Assembly: GCA_964580235.1 (NCBI GenBank)
Contig: CAZOJY010000072.1
Location: 1-18,447 of the forward strand
Source: G020348385 sp964580235
Lineage (GTDB): Bacteria; Acidobacteriota; Aminicenantia; Aminicenantales; Aminicenantaceae
DNA length: 18,447 nucleotides
Direction of reading: 5' to 3'
Shown: positions 8,360 through 14,311 of the stretch, piece after piece
How the letters are laid out: each line of letters starts with the position of its first letter
Position numbering within the stretch: position 1 is the first letter of the stretch
Notes under the pieces: generated by a model
The model's database searches: none
Told to the model about the DNA's origin: nothing
The model's input: the letters and a program-made list of their open reading frames with translations, nothing else
Made by a program: the position numbers and the translations under genes

Positions 8360-10633
8360 CTATTTCTTTGGGGATTTCTCCTTAGGAAGGAAATTCTCCA
8401 TGGCCCAGTGTTCAAACGTTCTTGATTCGGCTTCTGCTGCCTTTCCTTGCACTGTAATCATCTTGCCGCCTGGATGCCAGGCTATTTCCCCAAGCATAGG
8501 GTGGCTCGCAGGTGTATCGGCGATCTTCCTCGGAGTGCCGCCTGAAGCCGGTACAGCCCAGAGTTCAGAGTTAGGCTTTGAACCGAGGGAGTTATTCCGT
8601 AAGACATAAGCGATTGTCCGCCCATCGGGCGACCAAGCCAGTCCGCAGCTCCAGGGCACACCTATCTCTGAATTCTCATCTGCTTCCACAAGGACACGGG
8701 GCGCTTTGTCGGGGAGGGATAAAACCTTGAGCTGCTTATTATCCTTAAAAGCAACTTGGAAGCCGTCGGGTGACCAAGTGGGCCACTCGAGGGGCTTGCC
8801 TTCGGGAAAACGGGTCAGGGTGGCGATATAAACATTTTCATCAATAGACCACAACTTGAGGTCCTGCATGTTTTCCACGTAGGCCAAATACTTGCCATTC
8901 GGAGAGGGCCAAGTCCACCTGTCGGTCAAAATTTTATCCGTCACAAGTTGAATGTTTTTGCCGTCCTCATCCATTTGATAAATTTCTCTGATTTTGTTCC
9001 TTTCACCGAGTTTGTCCAAACTGAACACCTTCGATTGGGACAGCCATCGGAGATTGACAAATGCTCCTTTAAATCCTTGACCGTACTTATCTCCTAGCTG
9101 TAGGGGCTCGATTCTGAAGTCTTTCAGGGAAACGCGGAATATTCCGAACCGTCTCTCAGGATCCCAGCCTGGAAAGATCAGGTATTGTCCATCTCTTGAC
9201 CATTCGAGATTGGCGACAAAGTAGTTGGGCACAGGAACTTCCTTTTCGTCCTTGTCCCCTCCTTGGCTTACGAAGATGCCTGGAAGGCGAATGTCTCCTT
9301 TGCGAGATGTATAGGCTAACAAGCTTCCATCCGGCGACCAATTCGAAGAGAATGGGGTTGGGTAGTCGGCAAAAGGGCGAAACCGGCCCTGGGCTTCCCC
9401 GGACAAAGGATCGACCGGCAAAACGAAGAGATCATCGGACATTCCCTCATGGTACATAACCATCGTTAGCGTTCCGCTAGCGGTGTAATCTGTCAGCCTT
9501 GTATTTTTTCCTAGATTGCGCTTGACACGCAAAGGAGTGCCAGCAGGCTGGATTCCCTGCATAGGAATGGCCCATAGATCTTCCGTCTTCTCCCGGTCGC
9601 TCATAAAAACGATAAATTTGCCATCAGGAGACCAGAAAGGCTGGGAATCCATTGCAGGATGTTCAGTCAGCCTTACTTCCTGCTTTCCATCGATGGTATT
9701 AATGTAGATATCCCAGTTGCCGTCTTTCATCGCTTGGCTCACGATCGACTCTCCGTCCGGAGAAAAATGAGGATAGTTATCACCTTCATCATATCCCCTA
9801 GTGATGACAATGCGAATTTCACCTCCGAATGAAGGTATAACAGCCATCTTCCCGATTCCCTCTTCTGCATTGGCAATGACGAACAGGATATTCCTGCCGT
9901 CCCTGGACCACTCCGGTACGTAAACGATGTTATTCGGGTTGCCAGTTGACCAGAGGATTTTCGATTCTCCGCTTTCAACACTGACGATTCGAAGCTCGTT
10001 CCGACCATGTTTGTAAACGATTTTTTTACTGTCAGGGGACCAATCAAAGAAAATATATGTTTGCGCTTGGACTCCCTCGACCAACATTTTCTTTTGACCG
10101 GATGATAAATCCACGACAAAGAGGCCATGTTTCCCTATTTTATCCAACGCATCCAGGCAAAGGATTTTAGTGCCATCGGGAGAAATCCGCGCAAGGTGAG
10201 TCGAGATCTTCTGTTTGGGAATTTCGATTTTTCTGAAAATGAGACCCCCTGATTCACCACCGAGTCCGGAGAGGCGTGTGTCGCTGGTAGAGTCCAGCAC
10301 AACCAAACGCGCGCGCGCTTCTGCCACAACATCACTTTGGTCGGCAAAGTCCTTAATGACACGCTGGTAGGCCTTTTGTGCTTCCTTCTGACCCAGTTTT
10401 TCATAACAGATACCTATATAGAGCTGGGATTTAGCCGCATAGGCCCGCTCATTCGGATACTTCTGGATGATCTCCTCGAAGAGTTTGATGGCCTCTTCGA
10501 GGTCCCCCTTGGTTTCCATGGTGTACTTGGCTTTTTCAAACAACACCTTGTAATCGGATGCGTTCTGAAGTCCAAAAGCCGCAAACACAAATACAAAAAG
10601 GACGCTCAAAACTAAAATTCTTTTTAAGCTCAT
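8360..10633 (-). CDS. Secreted TPR plus PD40 beta-propeller protein B
   Basis: 757 residues from ATG 10633, chosen because GGAGG lies 7 nt upstream (an in-frame ATG 30 nt earlier has none). Signal peptide MSLKRILVLSVLFVFVFAAFG. TPR-like helices follow at about 28-110 (LFEKAKYTMETKGDLEEAIK; LYIGICYEKLGQKEAQKAYQ). The rest is PD40 blades: ISPDGTKIL, WSPDSKKIVY, WSRDGRNILF, FSPDGESIVS, WSPDGKFIVF, WSPDGSLLAY, WSRDGQYLIF, PSPNGKYLAY, WSPDGFQVAF, WSPDGRTIAY, WHPGGKMIT. The C-terminus reads WAMENFLPKEKSPKK, matching the tail of protein A. It follows RR3 by 100 bp and has its own RR-type operator. It is probably an exported binding protein that is the output, or an accessory sensor, of the HK3/RR3 pair; no catalytic motif is seen. 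Confidence 0.88.
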   Translation of the reverse strand: MSLKRILVLSVLFVFVFAAFGLQNASDYKVLFEKAKYTMETKGDLEEAIKLFEEIIQKYPNERAYAAKSQLYIGICYEKLGQKEAQKAYQRVIKDFADQSDVVAEARARLVVLDSTSDTRLSGLGGESGGLIFRKIEIPKQKISTHLARISPDGTKILCLDALDKIGKHGLFVVDLSSGQKKMLVEGVQAQTYIFFDWSPDSKKIVYKHGRNELRIVSVESGESKILWSTGNPNNIVYVPEWSRDGRNILFVIANAEEGIGKMAVIPSFGGEIRIVITRGYDEGDNYPHFSPDGESIVSQAMKDGNWDIYINTIDGKQEVRLTEHPAMDSQPFWSPDGKFIVFMSDREKTEDLWAIPMQGIQPAGTPLRVKRNLGKNTRLTDYTASGTLTMVMYHEGMSDDLFVLPVDPLSGEAQGRFRPFADYPTPFSSNWSPDGSLLAYTSRKGDIRLPGIFVSQGGDKDEKEVPVPNYFVANLEWSRDGQYLIFPGWDPERRFGIFRVSLKDFRIEPLQLGDKYGQGFKGAFVNLRWLSQSKVFSLDKLGERNKIREIYQMDEDGKNIQLVTDKILTDRWTWPSPNGKYLAYVENMQDLKLWSIDENVYIATLTRFPEGKPLEWPTWSPDGFQVAFKDNKQLKVLSLPDKAPRVLVEADENSEIGVPWSCGLAWSPDGRTIAYVLRNNSLGSKPNSELWAVPASGGTPRKIADTPASHPMLGEIAWHPGGKMITVQGKAAEAESRTFEHWAMENFLPKEKSPKK

Positions 10634-10671
10634 GATGCTACCTCCAGTCGGTAAATTTTTCATTTGCCGAC

Positions 10672-10734
10672 AATGTAGCTTTTTTCAATTTCCTTTTTGT
10701 CAAACAATCGTAAACAATTGTAAAAAAATGTCAT
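10672..10734 (-). promoter_or_regulatory. Promoter/operator of PD40 protein B: four phased TTNACA-like hexamers plus -10-like TACATT
   Basis: In gene orientation: ATGACA (10729-10734), TTTACA (10719-10724), TTTACG (10709-10714) and TTGACA (10698-10703), with steps of 10, 10 and 11 bp. TACATT (10672-10677) follows after 20 nt. The last hexamer is 65 nt from ATG 10633. The outermost unit touches the RR3 stop codon. The format resembles the TTAACA-type repeats bound by Bacillus PhoP, an OmpR-family regulator; RR3 is the natural candidate here. Confidence 0.65.
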
Positions 10735-11420
10735 CACCCCATAAACCGGTATCCTTCTCCATAAACCGAAAGAATATACTTGGGATGAGAGGGATTTTCT
10801 TCTATTTTTTTTCTCAGCTTAAGGATGTGATTGTCGATGGTCCGTGTGGTGGGAAACTTCTCATAACCCCAGATTTTGTCCAGCAGCACATCCCTGGTCA
10901 CCACTTCCCCTTTGTGGGAGATGAAATATTTCAAAATCTCACACTCAAGGGATGTGATATCTCTCTCTTTTTCCTCACTTCGGATCTTGAAATGGGCAAA
11001 GTCGATTTCCACATTGCCGAAGGCATAAACATTCGGAACTTTCATTCCCTCTCTTTTTTCGCGTCTGAGGTGGGCTTTGATCCTGGCCAAAAGCTCTCGA
11101 ATGCTGAAAGGTTTGGTCAGGTAATCGTCGGCTCCGATCTCCAGTCCGACGACTTTATCGATTTCTTCTCCCTTGGCTGTCAGCATGATAACAGGAACGT
11201 TAACATCCCTCTGCCGGAGTTCACGGCACACATCCAGACCGTTCATCTTGGGCAGCATGATGTCCAAAATGATGAGGTCAGGGGATTCCTCCAGGGCCTT
11301 CCGCAGCCCTTCCTCTCCATCAAAGGCCCAGCTCACATCGTACCCTTCATCATCCAGGTTAAGTTTCAGCCCTTTGACAAGGTCTTCTTCGTCCTCGATG
11401 ATCAATATTTTTTCCTTCAT
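10734..11420 (-). CDS. OmpR/PhoB-family response regulator RR3
   Basis: 228 residues from ATG 11420. That start is preferred over ATG 11429, which overlaps the HK3 stop, because AAGGA is properly spaced only for the former. The receiver domain has Glu9/Asp10, phospho-acceptor Asp53 in LIILDIMLP, a Thr in VIMLT and a Lys in LTKPFS. The winged-helix domain contains TSLECEILKYF, the recognition-helix region TTRTIDNHILKLRKKIE and the wing VYGEGYRF. Its recognition helix differs clearly from RR2, which fits the different inner sequences of the two operator sets. One base separates it from the HK3 stop, indicating translational coupling. Its target is probably its own operon and PD40 protein B (inference). 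Confidence 0.95.
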   Translation of the reverse strand: MKEKILIIEDEEDLVKGLKLNLDDEGYDVSWAFDGEEGLRKALEESPDLIILDIMLPKMNGLDVCRELRQRDVNVPVIMLTAKGEEIDKVVGLEIGADDYLTKPFSIRELLARIKAHLRREKREGMKVPNVYAFGNVEIDFAHFKIRSEEKERDITSLECEILKYFISHKGEVVTRDVLLDKIWGYEKFPTTRTIDNHILKLRKKIEENPSHPKYILSVYGEGYRFMG

Positions 11421-11421
11421 G

Positions 11422-13554
11422 TCATTCATCCTTTTTCGGAATAGTCAAAGGAAAAAAAATGGAAAAAACGCTCCCCTGACCGAGCTCGCTGTGGACCTCG
11501 ATCCGTCCCCCATGCGCTTTGGTGATATGTTTTACCAGGGTCAACCCAAGCCCGCTTCCCTTGGCATCCGCCGCTTTCACATCACTGGAACGGTAAAATT
11601 TATCGAAAACTCTAGAAATTTCCTGAGCGGAAATGCCAATCCCTCTATCTTCGATCTGAAGGACAGCATGACCATCCTTCTCCAATAGTTTGACAACCAC
11701 CTCTTCCGTATCCGGAGAGAACTTAATGGCGTTGCTCAAAAGGTTGATCAAAATGCTGGCAATCCCCTCAGCGTCGAATGTCATTTCAGGAAGATCGCGG
11801 GCTATCTCCTCTTTAACGGTAAATCCCTTTTTTTCCAGATGGTATCGATAGGATTCCAATGTCTCCTTGACAACGCCGGCGAGATCGCCCTTTTTGAAAT
11901 CGAATTCCTTTTTCCCCATCTCGATCCGGGAAAAATCCAGCACGTTGTTGATGAGATGAGAAAGGCGCTCGCTCTCTTTGGTGATGATTTCATAGGCTTC
12001 ATCTTTATCGGATGCGGAAAGATCCTTTTTCCTCTGGAGAGTCTCCCCATACAGGCGAATCAGAGTCAGAGGTGTTTTCAACTCGTGAGAGACATGGTGC
12101 ACGAATTCTGTCTTAAGGCGTGTGGTTTCTGTTTCACGGGAAATATCTCTGGCGATGAGAGCGGCTCCAAAAAACATCAAAACCACAACAAATCCGAGAA
12201 GAACCCCGTAAAAAACATTGTTCCGGCGCGTTGTGCGCACCACCTCATCCAGGGCCGGCTGTTTGACCGCAAGCTGCCATGGCAAAGGGAATTGTCGAAA
12301 AGAAAGCGGCAGCGCCTCATCGGAAAGCATCACATCGTTCCCCTTCAAAATATCGCGGCCCTGGGCATCGATTATCCGTAGATCGAGCTTTGAATTTTCC
12401 CGCAAGTCTGCCAACAGTTTTGGGAATACATTGGCCTTCAAAATCTCCAAATCCCAGCATATCCCGCCGCAAAAGTCATCATTCCCTTGAAAATCGGGAA
12501 AAGTAACATAGGAAAGCAGGAAATCATTCTCCCCCTCCGCAACGAGAAGCCGACCCGTCACTGCGTTTTCGCTTAATCGACTTCGCCCACGATCCTCTTT
12601 AAGTTTTGGAACTGCTTCCCTCTCCAGAAAATCTGAAAAATACAACATCTTTCGATAGGGGGATTCTTTGGACTTGAGGCGTTCATAAGACTTTTGCATC
12701 ATCAGGTGATCCCTCTTTGCCAGCTTGGTTTCGAGGATGGTCTGGATTTCGCTTTGGAAGAACTCATACGCAGAAAGGTCGACCGGATATTTGCCGCCTT
12801 GCAGCTTTTCATACAGCTGGAGCAGGGATTCCAGATCTTGTTCTTTACTATCCAGATGACCTGCGATATCGAACATTCGCAATCGGGCCGTCAATCCATA
12901 GGGATGCCCGGCTTTGTTCAGAATTCGGTCATATCTTGTGGCAAGCGCTTCATAAGTCTCATATGCCTCCTCCTGGTTATTCACCGCCACCAAGCAACGT
13001 CCCATAGCCTCGAAAATTACTGCTTTCTGAACCTCAGAAGTCGTCAATGTGAGGCAGCGCCTGTATTCCTCGAGCGAACGGGAGTAATCCCTTTGGGCGA
13101 ATTCAAATGCCTCGGCTGATCGAAACGTCTCTAAGAAGGGCTCCCCGGCATCACCTCTTCCTCCTATCAACGCAGAAGTTTCCGCGTGCTTCAATCGGGG
13201 CAGAACGACTTTGTCGTTTTTATCCAATAGAAAGAGCCACCCGCTAGTTTCTCTTGAATGGATAAAAAATGCAGAGAGAGATTCTTGGGGACAATCGATC
13301 CGCAGCCAATGAAGGAATTTTTCTTTTTTGAGGGATTCCTTTTCCATGTCGAAGAGCCGCGCTTCTATTTCTTTCAAGGCCGACTCCCCGTATACCCAGA
13401 GATTGGATTCGAGGAAGTTTTGAAGAGCCTGTTGTTTCTCGGAAAATGTTCTGTAACTCAAAAAGCCGACAACTAGCGAAGGGAGCAAAATAGCCAGGAG
13501 AAACAGCAGAAGGATTTTCCTCCGGGCCAAAATCCCCTGAGTGAATATTTTCAT
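11422..13554 (-). CDS. Sensor histidine kinase HK3 with extracytoplasmic TPR-like domain
   Basis: 710 residues. First membrane helix about 14-33 (ILLLFLLAILLPSLVVGF). The extracytoplasmic region has TPR-like helices near 150-260 (AFEFAQRDYSRSLEEYRRCL; EAMGRCLVAVNNQEEAYETY). Second membrane helix 448-468 (GVLLGFVVVLMFFGAALIA). HisKA with His490 in HHVSHELKTPLTLIR. HATPase with N-box NLLSNAIKFSPD, G1 DRGIGIS, F-box FDKFYRSSD and G2 KGSGLGLTLVKH, so it should be an active kinase. Same plan as HK1 and HK2 but clearly diverged in sequence. No strong Shine-Dalgarno precedes ATG 13554, and the leader contains a small inverted repeat (13568-13583). It heads the HK3-RR3-PD40 unit and is probably autoregulated through the operator at 13594-13646. 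Confidence 0.94.
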   Translation of the reverse strand: MKIFTQGILARRKILLLFLLAILLPSLVVGFLSYRTFSEKQQALQNFLESNLWVYGESALKEIEARLFDMEKESLKKEKFLHWLRIDCPQESLSAFFIHSRETSGWLFLLDKNDKVVLPRLKHAETSALIGGRGDAGEPFLETFRSAEAFEFAQRDYSRSLEEYRRCLTLTTSEVQKAVIFEAMGRCLVAVNNQEEAYETYEALATRYDRILNKAGHPYGLTARLRMFDIAGHLDSKEQDLESLLQLYEKLQGGKYPVDLSAYEFFQSEIQTILETKLAKRDHLMMQKSYERLKSKESPYRKMLYFSDFLEREAVPKLKEDRGRSRLSENAVTGRLLVAEGENDFLLSYVTFPDFQGNDDFCGGICWDLEILKANVFPKLLADLRENSKLDLRIIDAQGRDILKGNDVMLSDEALPLSFRQFPLPWQLAVKQPALDEVVRTTRRNNVFYGVLLGFVVVLMFFGAALIARDISRETETTRLKTEFVHHVSHELKTPLTLIRLYGETLQRKKDLSASDKDEAYEIITKESERLSHLINNVLDFSRIEMGKKEFDFKKGDLAGVVKETLESYRYHLEKKGFTVKEEIARDLPEMTFDAEGIASILINLLSNAIKFSPDTEEVVVKLLEKDGHAVLQIEDRGIGISAQEISRVFDKFYRSSDVKAADAKGSGLGLTLVKHITKAHGGRIEVHSELGQGSVFSIFFPLTIPKKDE

Positions 13555-13593
13555 GACGTTTAAAAGTATCGGGTTTATCCGATCTATGGCTTG

Positions 13594-13646
13594 ATTATAT
13601 AGAACTCGAATCGAGAAATGTCAAAAAAATGTAAAAAATATGTTCA
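13594..13646 (-). promoter_or_regulatory. Promoter/operator of the HK3 operon: three 11-bp-phased hexamers plus TATAAT
   Basis: In gene orientation: TGAACA (13641-13646), TTTACA (13630-13635) and TTGACA (13619-13624) at exact 11-bp steps. TATAAT (13594-13599) lies 19 nt downstream, or TATATA (13596-13601) 17 nt downstream. The last hexamer therefore doubles as a good -35 box, and the promoter may have basal activity without activator. It lies 65 nt from ATG 13554, matching the other four sites. Confidence 0.7.
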
Positions 13647-13684
13647 GGTTTTTTAGAGTCCGCAATTCCTGATATAATTTTGTT

Positions 13685-13900
13685 ATGGAGAAAGTGGCAA
13701 AAAAGATTCCATTAGAAGATGCAGAAGATTTAGATATCGAATATTGGAAATTCCGCACACCTGAGGAAAAGCTCGACACGCTTCAATATTTATACCGGAA
13801 ATTCGGGACATGTACCGATTTTTTCAAAATCGGTAACGTGTCCCTTACATTTCCGGTACATGTCCCTGATTTCCATGCATATAACACTAAACCATGCTAA
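13685..13900 (+). pseudogene. Broken partner gene of a nucleotidyltransferase pair, interrupted by a palindromic element
   Basis: The first about 40 codons (MEKVAKKIPLEDAEDLDIEY, then WKFRTPEEKLDTLQYLYRKF) resemble the small charged proteins encoded just upstream of minimal nucleotidyltransferases of AbiEii/MNT type. After residue 40 the reading passes into the nested palindromic repeat at 13793-13874 and becomes unrelated sequence up to a stop at 13900. The normal C-terminal part is gone. A TATAAT at 13673-13678 lies only 6 nt before the ATG and no Shine-Dalgarno is visible, so the ancestral gene may have been leaderless. It is followed by the remains of a nucleotidyltransferase gene on the same strand. 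The family assignment is by memory of similar pairs. Confidence 0.55.
13793..13874. repeat. Nested palindromic element (REP/MITE-like)
   Basis: Outer perfect 12-bp inverted repeat GGGACATGTACC (13805-13816) and GGTACATGTCCC (13855-13866). Inside, ACCGATTTT (13814-13822) pairs with AAAATCGGT (13826-13834) across TTC, and GTGTCCC (13838-13844) can also pair with the left GGGACA. A further 10-bp pair is TACCGGAAAT (13793-13802) with ATTTCCGGTA (13849-13858). Short GGGAC-ended palindromes of this kind are often dispersed, non-autonomous elements, but no second copy or transposase is in the window. Confidence 0.7.
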
Positions 13901-13921
13901 TAAAATCATGTTTATGAATAA

Positions 13922-14284
13922 TTCAGGTTAATCATTGGAGGGTTTGCTTACAAAGTATATAGATTTTTATATAGACACATCATCTGTAATGCAAATAAAA
14001 TGCTCAAAGTCTTGGAAAAATTCGGTTTTAAGGATGTAGGCCTAACAAAGAATGATTTCCAACAGGCTGAACGAATCATACAGCAAGGGAATGCCCCATT
14101 GAGAATAGATATTGTAACATCGATAGATGGAGTCAACTTCAAAGAGGCATGGAATAATCACACAACAGGAAAATACGGAACTCTCAATACCAACTTCATT
14201 TCCAAATCTGATTTAATCAAAAACAAAATGGCTACGGGTCGAATTCAAGATATCGCAGACGTGGAAAAGCTAAATAAAATCTAG
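13922..14284 (+). pseudogene. Decayed nucleotidyltransferase (AbiEii/MNT-type) gene
   Basis: The C-terminal 94 codons are open (14000-14284): MLKVLEKFGFKDVGL, RIDIVTSIDGVNFKEAW and DLIKNKMATGRIQDIADV are typical of small AbiEii/MNT-type nucleotidyltransferases. Upstream, the same frame carries LIIGGFAY, the first nucleotide-binding motif. The next stretch makes sense only in another frame, as KYIDFYIDTSSV, which corresponds to the usual TKDIDFYID active-site segment. So three lesions are visible: loss of about ten codons (the HGxxR part) after GGFAY, a 1-base deletion near 13988 (GTAATGC where GTAAATGC would restore the frame), and Asp replaced by Tyr at the first catalytic position. No functional enzyme can be made. 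The original start was probably in 13870-13920 and is no longer recognisable. Confidence 0.72.
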
Positions 14285-14311
14285 TCTGGCAAATCTCCAA
14301 ATCAATGGCTT

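Noticed and set aside
10632..11444. Plus-strand open frame of 270 codons
   Set aside because: It lies opposite RR3, whose receiver and winged-helix motifs are unmistakable.
10672..13646. Calling the RR3-linked sites true Pho boxes, and the system a phosphate response
   Set aside because: The repeat format fits the whole OmpR family, and no phosphate-uptake gene is nearby; the stimulus cannot be read from the sequence.
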